The notes beneath the pieces are model-generated. The model had not been told where the DNA came from, made no database searches, and saw only the letters and a list, made by a program, of their open reading frames with translations. The translations under genes and the position numbers were made by a program. From contig JAFWRO010000036.1 in NCBI GenBank assembly GCA_017519885.1, positions 78,150 through 142,149 on the forward strand: a DNA stretch of 64,000 bases, in the 5' to 3' direction. Shown piece after piece: positions 16,255 through 25,230 of this stretch. This DNA comes from Liminaster sp017519885. GTDB lineage: Bacteria; Bacteroidota; Bacteroidia; Bacteroidales; UBA3663. How positions within the stretch are numbered: position 1 is the first letter of the stretch; every line of letters begins with the position of its first letter.

Positions 16255-18741
16255 ATGAAAAGACTTCGCAACATCATCATTCAAGCCTTGCTTGTGTCTA
16301 TGCTTGGCATTACTTCACTCTCGGCACAAACGTCGACCTTCGGCAGGAATATGACCGATGAGAAGATTCTGGAATACATCACCCAGGCTTCCGAGGAAGG
16401 TCAGACACAGCAGGAGATTCTCAAGCAGCTGATGGCATGGGGCGTAACCACCGAACAACTACGCCGTGTACGTACCAAGTACCAGAGCGGCGACCAGCAA
16501 CTGGGTTCACAAAAGCAGGTAGCCACCTCCCAGCAGGCAAGCAATGCAGCTCTGCGTGAAGCCAATGGCGAAGCCAGTACCGTCAGCGAGGACGCCACCA
16601 CTACCATCGAAAAGGTGCTAAATATCGAAAACGACGACAACCGTCGCCGTACCGACGAAGAAGGTAACATCCAGAATGCCGAGGAAGAGGAAGTTGATCC
16701 CAAGGAGCAGATCTTCGGCCACGACATCTTCAACAACGAAAACCTTTCCTTTGAGCCAAACATGAACATCACAGCTCCACAAGACTATGTCATTGGTCCT
16801 GGCGATGAGGTTATCGTTGATATTTTTGGTGCCACTCAAGTCTCTCTGCATCTCACTGTAAATGCCGAAGGCGTTGTCGTTGTCGACCAATACGGGCCCA
16901 TTAGTATAGGTGGTTTCACATTGGCACAAGCTGACCGTCTGCTGCGTCAAGAGGTAGGCGCCATGTATGAGAGTTCTACGGTACGTGTCTCCATTGGCCA
17001 GACACGCTCCATCATGATCAATGTTATGGGCGAAGTCAATGTGCCAGGCACCTATCACCTTTCTGCATTCGCCACTGTTTTCCATGCGCTCTATTCTGCG
17101 GGTGGTGTTCGCGAAATAGGCACTCTACGTAATATCAAGGTCTATCGTCAGGGTCGTGAATTATCGACTGTCGATGTCTACGACTATATTCTCAATGGTA
17201 AATTGTCGGGCGACATCAGGTTGCGCGACAACGACGTGATAATCGTCGGTCCTTATGTCAATATCGTGAAGGCAGACGGCTCCGTAAAACGTCCGATGCG
17301 TTACGAGATGAAGGAAGGAGAAACCGTGAAGCACCTGCTGAAATATTGCGGTGGCTTTGCTGCTAACGCCTACACTGATGCCGTCCGCATTATGCGTTCC
17401 AACGGCAAGCGAAGTACCGCCTACAACGTCAAGGCCTCCGAAGCCGGCGCTTTCCTCCTTCAGGATGGTGACGAACTCACCGTCGATCAGCACCAGGATC
17501 GTTTTGAGAACATCGTCGAAGTACGTGGAGCAGCCTTCCGTCCTGGCATCTTCCATATTGGCGATGAAGTCAACACCATCCGTCAGGTCATCGAAGCAGC
17601 TGACGGTCTCACAGAAACAGCCGTGGGACACCACGCACTGATGTACCGTATGAATGCCGACCGCACACACCGTCTGGTGCCAGTCGATGTCACTGGAATT
17701 CTCGAAGGACGTGTGCCTGATATGCCGCTTGAAAGCGAAGATATCCTCTACATCCCCAGCAACGAAGAAGCTCTCAAGAAACGTACCATCGAGGTGAATG
17801 GTGAGGTCTTCAATCCTGGCACCTACGAATATGCCGACAACGAGACCATCGAAGATCTTGTACTCCAGGCCGGTGGTCTGCTCGAATCGGCTTCCACTGT
17901 GCGAGTTGATATCGCCCGACAGATCCAGAACCCCACTGCCACCCACGAGGAGGGCGAAGTGCGTGCACAATTCTTTACCTTTGAGTTGGCCGAGAACCTG
18001 AAGATCAACGGCAACAGCACCTTCTTCCTCGAACCCTATGACCAGGTATATATCCGCCGCAGTCCCTCGTTCTACGACCAGCAGAATGTCGAAGTACAGG
18101 GTCAGGTGATGTATGCAGGACTCTATGCGCTCACAAAGCAGAATGAACGCATCAGCGACCTTATTACCAAAGCGGGTGGCCTGAAACAGTTTGCTTATGC
18201 CAAAGGAGCAAGCCTCCTGCGCCGCTTGACACCCGACGAGATATTCCAACTCCAACAGCAGATTGCCGATGCTCAAGTAGAACTCGACACGCTCAAGGTG
18301 CAACAGTTACAACAGCGTATCCGTTCGAGTTACAATGTCGGCATCGACCTTGAAAAGGCCATGGCCAAACCAGGTTCGCACGACGACCTCGTGCTTCGTC
18401 AAGGCGATGTGCTCCTCATTCCACAATACGATAATACTGTCAAGGTTTCGGGTGAAGTGCTTTTCCCCAATACCGTTACTTATACCCAAGGCAAGGATGT
18501 CAAGTACTACATAAATCAGGCAGGTGGATATTCCGAAGAAGGTCGGCGCAGAAAGACTTATATTATCTATAAGAATGGTCAGGTTTCGCGTGTTCGTAAA
18601 GGTGCCAAGCCCGAACCCGGTTGCGAAGTCGTAGTGCCCACCAAGGTTCATCGTGACTACACCACCAAGGCGAGCACATGGATTGCTATCGGTTCTTCTC
18701 TCGCCACCATTGCCGCTCTTATCGTGAATATCATTCGTTAA
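16255..18741 (+). CDS. SLBB-domain polysaccharide export protein (Wza-like)
   Basis: The 828-residue protein begins with a signal peptide (MKRLRNIIIQALLVSMLGIT, cleavage near SAQ); I chose ATG 16255 over the in-frame ATG at 16192 because this start gives a clean signal. A polysaccharide biosynthesis/export (Wza-type) domain comes near residues 175-250 (PQDYVIGPGDEVIVDIFGAT). At least five SLBB beta-grasp repeats follow (for example INVMGEVNVPGTYHLSA and IEVNGEVFNPGTYEYADNE). The C-terminus ends in a membrane segment (WIAIGSSLATIAALIVNII). It should form the outer-membrane/periplasmic export channel for a surface polysaccharide. It heads the cluster to 26.7 kb. Confidence 0.9.
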   Translation: MKRLRNIIIQALLVSMLGITSLSAQTSTFGRNMTDEKILEYITQASEEGQTQQEILKQLMAWGVTTEQLRRVRTKYQSGDQQLGSQKQVATSQQASNAALREANGEASTVSEDATTTIEKVLNIENDDNRRRTDEEGNIQNAEEEEVDPKEQIFGHDIFNNENLSFEPNMNITAPQDYVIGPGDEVIVDIFGATQVSLHLTVNAEGVVVVDQYGPISIGGFTLAQADRLLRQEVGAMYESSTVRVSIGQTRSIMINVMGEVNVPGTYHLSAFATVFHALYSAGGVREIGTLRNIKVYRQGRELSTVDVYDYILNGKLSGDIRLRDNDVIIVGPYVNIVKADGSVKRPMRYEMKEGETVKHLLKYCGGFAANAYTDAVRIMRSNGKRSTAYNVKASEAGAFLLQDGDELTVDQHQDRFENIVEVRGAAFRPGIFHIGDEVNTIRQVIEAADGLTETAVGHHALMYRMNADRTHRLVPVDVTGILEGRVPDMPLESEDILYIPSNEEALKKRTIEVNGEVFNPGTYEYADNETIEDLVLQAGGLLESASTVRVDIARQIQNPTATHEEGEVRAQFFTFELAENLKINGNSTFFLEPYDQVYIRRSPSFYDQQNVEVQGQVMYAGLYALTKQNERISDLITKAGGLKQFAYAKGASLLRRLTPDEIFQLQQQIADAQVELDTLKVQQLQQRIRSSYNVGIDLEKAMAKPGSHDDLVLRQGDVLLIPQYDNTVKVSGEVLFPNTVTYTQGKDVKYYINQAGGYSEEGRRRKTYIIYKNGQVSRVRKGAKPEPGCEVVVPTKVHRDYTTKASTWIAIGSSLATIAALIVNIIR

Positions 18742-18805
18742 AGGTTCTGAAAGGTTCGAAAGGTTCGAAAGTTCGAATGGTTCTAAAGGTTTGTAAAGTT
18801 TGAAG
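18742..18805. repeat. short tandem AAAGGTTCGAAAGGTTCG repeat
   Basis: The 66-base gap between the export protein and the Wzz-like gene is almost entirely degenerate 10-11 base units (AAGGTTCTGA, AAGGTTCGAA, AAGTTCGAAT, GGTTCTAAA). The minus strand reads open as LSNLSNLSE-type peptide. Same family as at 9.11, 10.39, 26.05 and 57.60 kb. Confidence 0.85.
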
Positions 18806-18807
18806 TT

Positions 18808-19893
18808 ATGAAATTCGATTTTGTCCGCGCCATACACAAACTCTATCATGAACGGAAACTGGTGATTATCATCTCCCTCGTCATGGCAGTCATTGGAGTC
18901 TTTATGGCGCTCAATAGTGAGAAGATCTACAGTTCGACAGTCGTGCTTGCTCCCGAGCTTTCCAACAGCAACCGCGTGTCGGAGTCATTCGGCTCACTCA
19001 CTGCAATGTTCGGCATCGACCTCAACCGTATGAGCAACCACAACGTCGATGCCATCTTCCCTGAGATGTATCCTCTTGTGGTCACTTCGCCCGACTTTGT
19101 TGTGAGCCTTTGGAACGTTCCCGTAACGCTCAGCGATGGCACGGTCAAGAGCTACTTCGAACATTTCACCGAAGACCAGTTTACCCCAATTTGGGGTCTG
19201 CCTTCAAAGTGGGTTGGCAGTCTTGGCAGTGACGACGAGGAAATCGAGAAGGTCGGCATTGGAGACACGTTGCCCGACACACGCTTTTTCACTACACGCC
19301 TCGAAAACATCTTCTATCTAATGGCGCGCAACATCATGTGCGAAGTATCGAAGGATAATGGTCTGATCAGCATCACCGTGAGCGACAACGACCCCTTGGT
19401 TTCTTGTGCAATGGCCGACACAGTGCAGAAAAAACTGCAGGCCTACATCACCAACTATCGTACCCAAAAGGCGCGTTTTGACTACGACTACACCTCGAAA
19501 CTCGTCGATGAATCGCGCAAGGAATATCTCGAGGCACAATTGGCAGCCGCCAACTTCGCCGATGCCAATATCTCGGTGTTCAAGCAGAAGGTCATCATCG
19601 AACGCGACATCCTGCAAAACGAGTTCCAGATCAAGTACAACACCTACAACGCCCTTTCGCAGCAGCAGCAGAATGCCAAGGCACTCATCGGTGCCAATAC
19701 ACCCGTCTATACCATCATTCGACATTCCTCTGTAGCCAACCAGGCTTCCAGCACGCCACGTTCACTACTCGTCATTATGTATGCCTTTGTGGGCTTCATT
19801 ATGGCCATCGTCTGGATTCTCTTTGGTCGCGACTACTTGCATAGCCTCATCAGCCAGTATAAAGCCATCGACGCCGAAGAGGCTAACAACTGA
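18808..19893 (+). CDS. polysaccharide chain-length determinant (Wzz-like)
   Basis: The 361-residue inner-membrane protein has the Wzz layout: one membrane span near the N-terminus (KLVIIISLVMAVIGVFMAL, residues 16-34), a large periplasmic region with helices in the second half (residues ~220-290), and a second span near the C-terminus (LLVIMYAFVGFIMAIVWILFG). No cytoplasmic tyrosine kinase domain follows. It likely sets polymer length together with the polymerase just downstream and the SLBB exporter upstream. Confidence 0.88.
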   Translation: MKFDFVRAIHKLYHERKLVIIISLVMAVIGVFMALNSEKIYSSTVVLAPELSNSNRVSESFGSLTAMFGIDLNRMSNHNVDAIFPEMYPLVVTSPDFVVSLWNVPVTLSDGTVKSYFEHFTEDQFTPIWGLPSKWVGSLGSDDEEIEKVGIGDTLPDTRFFTTRLENIFYLMARNIMCEVSKDNGLISITVSDNDPLVSCAMADTVQKKLQAYITNYRTQKARFDYDYTSKLVDESRKEYLEAQLAAANFADANISVFKQKVIIERDILQNEFQIKYNTYNALSQQQQNAKALIGANTPVYTIIRHSSVANQASSTPRSLLVIMYAFVGFIMAIVWILFGRDYLHSLISQYKAIDAEEANN

Positions 19894-19901
19894 GACGCCT
19901 C

Positions 19902-21092
19902 GTGAGTTACGCTATCCCATACCTCATTTTTCTGCTACTCCTCGCGGTACTTGCCCTAAGCTACGACCGTCTGGAAGAGAAGCTTCGTGAGCGTATGTGG
20001 ATGCCTTGTAGTTTCCTGCTCATCCTCTTCCTGGGACTTCGAGGATACATAGGCGACGACTGGACGGGCTATCACGTTATGTTCGAGTACGTGAAGCCCA
20101 ACGACTTCCACTTCAACGTCTTTGCCAGTCACTCCTTCCGATTTGAACCTGGCATCGCTATTCTGGCTTATGTTTGCCGAAGGATTGCAGGTGGCGATGG
20201 TTACCTGTTCTTCCAATTTATCGTTACGCTCATTCAGGTTATCCTGCTTATGCGCTTTTTGAAGCGCTATAGTTCCAACTTCCCCCTGGGTGTCATCATC
20301 TTCCTTATGATGAGCGGTCTGATTATGATGATCAACCTGATGCGTAACACCATAGCCATCCTGATCTTCCTTAATGGTCTTCACTACATAGAAGAGCGGC
20401 GCCCCCTTCCCTATTTCCTTGTATGTTTTGCTGCCCTGATGTTCCATCTGTCAGCATTCATCTATTTCCCGCTCTATTTCTTCCTCCATCGTCCGATCAA
20501 CCGTTGGGTCTATCTCACCCTATTCATCATTGGCAACCTCATCGTCCTCTTTAGGGTGCCTGTCCTTTCGGTGGGAGCCACAATCGTTGCACAACTTATC
20601 GGAGGCAAATTAGCGGTTATGGTCAAGTCCTATCTTGAGGACCAGCATATGGCAGCACTCAGTTTCAACATCTCCATTGGCTCGCTCGAACGTCTGGGCA
20701 CAGGTTTGATTATCTTCTATTATTGGGACAAAATCAAGGCAATTCGACCAGCAAACGTTATGTTCATCAATGCGCTTGTCATCTTCTTCACCTTCTACTT
20801 CTTCTTCAGCGAGGTGCGCGAAGTGGGCAAGCGTCTCGCCGACCTATTCGTCTTTGGTTACTGGATCATCTGGCCCGACCTCTTCGAATGCTTCAAGCAA
20901 CGCTCCCTCAAGATAGCTTTCGGCGTCTTCCTCACCATCTACTGTATCCTCAAGGTCATAGGCACCGTAGGCTATCCTAATACGAAATACGAAAACATTC
21001 TCACGGGTTACACCTATTATCACCAGCGCCTCCATCAACACCAGGAGGATGCCAAGGTAGTCACCAAGGCGCAGCAAGGCGATGGGCAATAG
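19902..21092 (+). CDS. EpsG-family polysaccharide polymerase-like membrane protein
   Basis: The 396-residue protein starts at a GTG 9 bases after the Wzz-like stop. It has about ten hydrophobic segments (first: YLIFLLLLAVLALSYDRL) and a GLRGYIGDDWTGY loop that is typical of EpsG/Wzy-like proteins (the G(D/N)DW motif). Such proteins polymerise exopolysaccharide repeat units at the inner membrane. The fit is by membrane pattern and the loop motif, so the name is a family-level call. It sits between Wzz-like and acyltransferase genes. Confidence 0.78.
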   Translation: MSYAIPYLIFLLLLAVLALSYDRLEEKLRERMWMPCSFLLILFLGLRGYIGDDWTGYHVMFEYVKPNDFHFNVFASHSFRFEPGIAILAYVCRRIAGGDGYLFFQFIVTLIQVILLMRFLKRYSSNFPLGVIIFLMMSGLIMMINLMRNTIAILIFLNGLHYIEERRPLPYFLVCFAALMFHLSAFIYFPLYFFLHRPINRWVYLTLFIIGNLIVLFRVPVLSVGATIVAQLIGGKLAVMVKSYLEDQHMAALSFNISIGSLERLGTGLIIFYYWDKIKAIRPANVMFINALVIFFTFYFFFSEVREVGKRLADLFVFGYWIIWPDLFECFKQRSLKIAFGVFLTIYCILKVIGTVGYPNTKYENILTGYTYYHQRLHQHQEDAKVVTKAQQGDGQ

Positions 21093-21113
21093 CTGTTAAT
21101 CCTTGTTCCTGTC

Positions 21114-21131
21114 GCAGCCAAGTTCGGCTGC
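21114..21131. repeat. GCAGCCAA...TTGGCTGC palindromic repeat, copy 1
   Basis: GCAGCCAAGTTCGGCTGC is a near-perfect 18-base palindrome between the polymerase and acyltransferase genes. Confidence 0.75.
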
Positions 21132-21151
21132 TACTACCCCGCGTTTCCGTT

Positions 21152-21169
21152 GCAGCCAAGTTTGGCTGC
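21152..21169. repeat. GCAGCCAA palindromic repeat, copy 2
   Basis: GCAGCCAAGTTTGGCTGC, 20 bases after copy 1. Further copies are at 58257 and 61360. Confidence 0.75.
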
Positions 21170-21191
21170 CTTCACCCTTAACCCTCCCACA

Positions 21192-21953
21192 ATGCTAAAT
21201 CTCAACTACGAACGCCGCCAAGGCCTGGGCACCATAAAGTACCGCTTCTTCCAGATCAACTGGATCAAGACGTTGTGGTTCAACTTCAAGGCCCTCCCGA
21301 TGCGCTACGCCCTTCGCATTCCCATCCTTATCTCGTGGAATGTCAAGGTCCGCTCCGTGGGTCGTATCTCCATCAGCGATCCTGTCACCCCCGGTATGAT
21401 ATCCATCGGCGTTATCAAGATCGACCCCTGGGAGACCAACGATGACCAGATCATCTTCTGCAACGAAGGTCACATCACTTTCGGCGGGCGTACCAAGATA
21501 CATCCAGGCGTAAGGCTCACCGTACAGCCCAATGCTGAACTTACGCTGGGCGAACGGGCCCTCTTCGGATGCAAGTGCCGTGTTGTCTGCGCCCGCAGCA
21601 TCACCCTGGGCCACAACGTGCGCTTTTCGTGGGAGTGCCAGTTGTTTGACACAGACTTCCATTTCCTTACCAACCTCAACACTGGACGCGTCCATCCACG
21701 CCAGCTCCCCGTACGGATTGGTGACAACGTCTTCGTCGGCAATCGCTGCACCCTCGGCAAGGGAACCATCCTCCCCAACGGATCGGTCGTATCCTGTTGC
21801 AGCAAGGTCTCGGGCGACTTTTCCCCCGAAGGCGAGAACATCCTTATTGTCGGCAATCCTGCCAAAGTGGTTGGCAAAGGCTACAGTATGGGCAGTGGTT
21901 GGTATCCTGAAGCAGAAGCCCAAATTGCCCAGCAAATGGAACAAATGCCATAA
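21192..21953 (+). CDS. acyltransferase, left-handed beta-helix (hexapeptide) family
   Basis: The 253-residue protein has imperfect hexapeptide repeats from about residue 85 to 230 (ITFGGRTKIHPGVRLTVQ, GERALFGCKCRVVCA, ITLGHNVRFSWECQLFD, RIGDNVFVGNRCTLGKGT, LIVGNPAKVVGKG). This is the LbetaH acetyl/acyltransferase fold that uses acetyl-CoA. I start at ATG 21192 rather than the upstream TTG, whose codons lie in a palindromic repeat. In this cluster it probably O-acetylates a sugar of the exported polysaccharide. Confidence 0.85.
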   Translation: MLNLNYERRQGLGTIKYRFFQINWIKTLWFNFKALPMRYALRIPILISWNVKVRSVGRISISDPVTPGMISIGVIKIDPWETNDDQIIFCNEGHITFGGRTKIHPGVRLTVQPNAELTLGERALFGCKCRVVCARSITLGHNVRFSWECQLFDTDFHFLTNLNTGRVHPRQLPVRIGDNVFVGNRCTLGKGTILPNGSVVSCCSKVSGDFSPEGENILIVGNPAKVVGKGYSMGSGWYPEAEAQIAQQMEQMP

Positions 21954-21971
21954 CTTCTATCGCTCGTTGCA

Positions 21972-24900
21972 ATGTTAAGAACGATACTTTTCATCCTGAC
22001 TACATTCATTTTCGGTCAAGTATATTCACAAAACATACTTGAAGGCAAGCGTGTGCTTTGGATTGGCACGTCTATCCCCGCGCATTGCACCTATCCGAAG
22101 AATGCCTGCGAAGCGCTTGGAATGACGTGCCGGAACCACTCCATCGGTGCCTCATTCCTTTCCATTCGACCATTCAGTCCCGATGAAGAGATCGAAGAAC
22201 ATACGGGCTATGCCCTTTCAATGAGTTCTGCTGAGAAAGAAGAACTCTATCAGCCCTGGCTCCAGGAAGGACGCATCGACAGACACCGACTCGATGTCTG
22301 GAAGTTCTCCAGTTACGACCGACGCATTATCGAATACCTTGACTCCACCGATATCATCGTCATCGACCATGGCTTCAACGACGCCAACAACACATTGCAA
22401 GCCGAATACGAAAGGGGCAGGGATTCTGTCGATTGGAACTCAGAGGACCGAAGAACATTCATCGGGGCATTCAACTATGTCTATAATAGAATCAAAGAAA
22501 TAAAGCCCGAGGCTATCGTCGCCATCGGTGGATATTTCCAGAACACGTGTTCCGTAATGCCCCGTGGCCTTTATGTAAGCGAAGTCTCGACCTGGATTGC
22601 CGAACACTACGACCTACCGCTCCTCGACATTTGGAATTATACTGATGTACCCGACGGCTATATGCCCAATTCCGCCGAATATATCGAAAACCTGAACCAA
22701 ACGTATGGTAAAGAGTTTTATCCTCGATGGACCGATGACGAGGGGAACATCACCTATTACCAGATGTATTGTCCCGACGGCATTCATCCTTGGTCTGACC
22801 CGACAGGCCATTCCGATCGTGTGCTCGACTCCATCTTCACCACGATTATGCCCTATCGGCTCGAACCTTACCTCCGTCATCCTGCATCAAATCTGATGTT
22901 CAACGAACTGATGGCTAACAACATCGAGACGTTGCTCTACAATCATCACTATCCCGACTCGTGGTTCGAACTCTATAACCCCACTTCCCGCGAAATCAAC
23001 CTCCGCAACTGGCGTGTCAGCTATCGCAACGATTATTCCTCAGCCTATACCATCGACCACTTCAAGTATGTTCCTGCTCAAGGCCATACATTTATCTGTT
23101 GCGACGGGCGCGACGACCATTGGGAGCACACGGACTTTACGCTCGACCACAACCACGGAGGCGCACTCTATCTGTGGGACCATGATGGCAACCTTGTCGA
23201 TTCTATCCATTATCCGGCAAACATAGGTCCAGACGTTTCCTACGGCCGCATTCTCGATGGTACGCCTCATTGGCAGTTCAAACGGTTTGCAACACCCGAA
23301 AAGACCAATATTTCCGATGGCTCGACGTTCGAGTTGCCTATTCCTACTATTCGCCAGACAAACGACGGCATCGAAATATCCGTCGAAGCATTCGATGCGC
23401 CCTCCGACACCTATATTTATTATACGCGCGATGGCAGCACGCCTACCCTCTCCTCGCAGCACGTTGCTCTGGGAAGCCCGCTTCTTCTCCCCAATGAGAA
23501 TAGTCAAGTGGTCAAGGCGCGGCTTATGAGTCCTTATGCCCAACCATCGCCAACGGTCACTCGCTCGTTCATCCATCATCCGCGCCCCACAAACCTTCCC
23601 ATCATTTCCCTCTCGACCGACAACAACAATCTGTACAGCGAAGAAGACGGCATTCTGATTGGTAGCGATTGGAGCGACAACTGCTTCAAGCAATGGGAAC
23701 GTCCCATCTATCTCGAATACTTCGAGCCTGCCGATAGTCTTTCTCTTGAACTTGGCCAAAAGGAACAACAACCGTCCCTCAGCCAACTTGTTCAAGCCAC
23801 CACCTATGGCCAGGCGTCGCTGCTCTTTTCGCAAAAATCTCTTCGTATAGAAGCACTCGGACGTTATGGCAACGACCATTTCAACACCAGCTATTTCTGG
23901 CCTTCTAAGCCGCAAGTCCAAAAGTCGCGTGCTTTCTTGCTACGCAATGGCGGCGACCGTGCTATCGACACCCGCATTGAGGATGCCTTCGTGCAGGAAC
24001 TCTTTGGCCGGCATATCGAAGATATCGAATACCAGGCCTATCGACCCGTAATCGTCTATATCAATGGACAATACAAGGGAATCTACGAATTGCGCGAATC
24101 GGAAGACGAAGCTTGGGTTGAAAGCAACAAGGACATAGACCTGGATGATATTACGCTGATCAAAAGCCTTACCTCCGATGATGAAAGTTATAAACCCGTT
24201 CTGGAACTCGTTGCCAACGATGAAGCCACATTGGATGATTACGCAAAGCTGATCGATATCCCGCTCTTCATCAATTACCTCTGTGCTGAGACCTTCGCTA
24301 CAAATGACAATTTTCCGCACAACAATATCACCCTTTGGCGAAACAAGAATTCCATTACAGAGGAAACTGAGGGCGGTTTCCACGCCTTGCTTCGCAATCT
24401 CGATTACGTCTCCACGACCTCCAATCGCACCAATTGGCTCAACTATCTGACTTGTTTCGGCGACGATGCCGTCTCGGTGCGTAATCGCGAAGCACATCAA
24501 TTGTTCATCCGTCTGCTCAACCTACCCGAGTTCCGTGATGAGTACATCAACCGTATGATGGTTTATCTGGGCGATTTCTGCAAACCTTCGATCACACTTC
24601 CTATGGTCAAAAGAATGCGTGACGAAATAGCTGACGAAGTGGCTCCTACCTTCGACATCATGACCGAAAGCGTCGATTATGAACGCGACTTTTTGCAGGA
24701 AATCGACAATCGGCTCATCCCCTATTGTCAGATTCGTCCTCTTCTGCTCTACGGCAACATCAACAGCACCTTCCACCTCAACGGAGTCTATCTTATGACC
24801 GTACAGGGAGCGGACAGCATCAACGGCATTCGTCTTACCGAAGGGGATTTCGATGGTTGTTGCTTCTATCCGAAGCCAGTTACACTCAGCGCCGACTCGC

Positions 24901-25187
24901 TCTACGGATGGGAACTGACGGTAACACATACCGACAGTACAAGGAACACCTATCGTTTCGAATCCCCACGCATCACGTTCCTGCCTTCCGACTTTGGCGA
25001 TGACCTGGACGCTTTCGATTGCACCATCAAGCCACTCTCTGAGATGGCGTTGGACAAGGTTCCCGTCAACAAGAGTTGCAAACCAGTTCGATATGACATA
25101 TTTGGACGTCCAACACGCAACTCCAACTTTCAAATCATCATCGAACCCGACGGAACTACCCGAAAACTAATTACAATTAACAATTAA
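21972..25187 (+). CDS. secreted multidomain protein: SGNH hydrolase, lamin-tail, chitobiase-like and CotH kinase domains
   Basis: The 1071-residue protein has a signal peptide (residues 1-19). An SGNH/GDSL-like domain follows (about 25-290; first block LWIGTSIPAH, last block PDGIHPWSD with the Asp/His pair). Next is a lamin-tail domain (about 310-450; MFNELMANN, WFELYNPTSREINLRNW), a chitobiase-type C-terminal-like domain (about 460-560; IYYTRDGSTPT), and a CotH kinase-like region (about 640-960; VYINGQYKGIYELRESEDE, ALLRNLDYV). CotH proteins are atypical protein kinases. The last codons and stop (ITINN then TAA) lie in the AT-rich dispersed repeat. Its place between acyltransferase and flippase suggests a role at the cell surface with the polysaccharide, but that is inference. 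Confidence 0.8.
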   Translation: MLRTILFILTTFIFGQVYSQNILEGKRVLWIGTSIPAHCTYPKNACEALGMTCRNHSIGASFLSIRPFSPDEEIEEHTGYALSMSSAEKEELYQPWLQEGRIDRHRLDVWKFSSYDRRIIEYLDSTDIIVIDHGFNDANNTLQAEYERGRDSVDWNSEDRRTFIGAFNYVYNRIKEIKPEAIVAIGGYFQNTCSVMPRGLYVSEVSTWIAEHYDLPLLDIWNYTDVPDGYMPNSAEYIENLNQTYGKEFYPRWTDDEGNITYYQMYCPDGIHPWSDPTGHSDRVLDSIFTTIMPYRLEPYLRHPASNLMFNELMANNIETLLYNHHYPDSWFELYNPTSREINLRNWRVSYRNDYSSAYTIDHFKYVPAQGHTFICCDGRDDHWEHTDFTLDHNHGGALYLWDHDGNLVDSIHYPANIGPDVSYGRILDGTPHWQFKRFATPEKTNISDGSTFELPIPTIRQTNDGIEISVEAFDAPSDTYIYYTRDGSTPTLSSQHVALGSPLLLPNENSQVVKARLMSPYAQPSPTVTRSFIHHPRPTNLPIISLSTDNNNLYSEEDGILIGSDWSDNCFKQWERPIYLEYFEPADSLSLELGQKEQQPSLSQLVQATTYGQASLLFSQKSLRIEALGRYGNDHFNTSYFWPSKPQVQKSRAFLLRNGGDRAIDTRIEDAFVQELFGRHIEDIEYQAYRPVIVYINGQYKGIYELRESEDEAWVESNKDIDLDDITLIKSLTSDDESYKPVLELVANDEATLDDYAKLIDIPLFINYLCAETFATNDNFPHNNITLWRNKNSITEETEGGFHALLRNLDYVSTTSNRTNWLNYLTCFGDDAVSVRNREAHQLFIRLLNLPEFRDEYINRMMVYLGDFCKPSITLPMVKRMRDEIADEVAPTFDIMTESVDYERDFLQEIDNRLIPYCQIRPLLLYGNINSTFHLNGVYLMTVQGADSINGIRLTEGDFDGCCFYPKPVTLSADSLYGWELTVTHTDSTRNTYRFESPRITFLPSDFGDDLDAFDCTIKPLSEMALDKVPVNKSCKPVRYDIFGRPTRNSNFQIIIEPDGTTRKLITINN

Positions 25188-25208
25188 TAATTAACAATTA
25201 ACAATTTA
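25168..25208. repeat. AT-rich dispersed repeat overlapping the CotH gene end
   Basis: Tandem TTAACAATTAATAATTAAC units cover the last codons and stop of the CotH gene and the gap to the flippase. Confidence 0.85.
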
Positions 25209-25230
25209 TTATTTACAAAATAATAAACTT

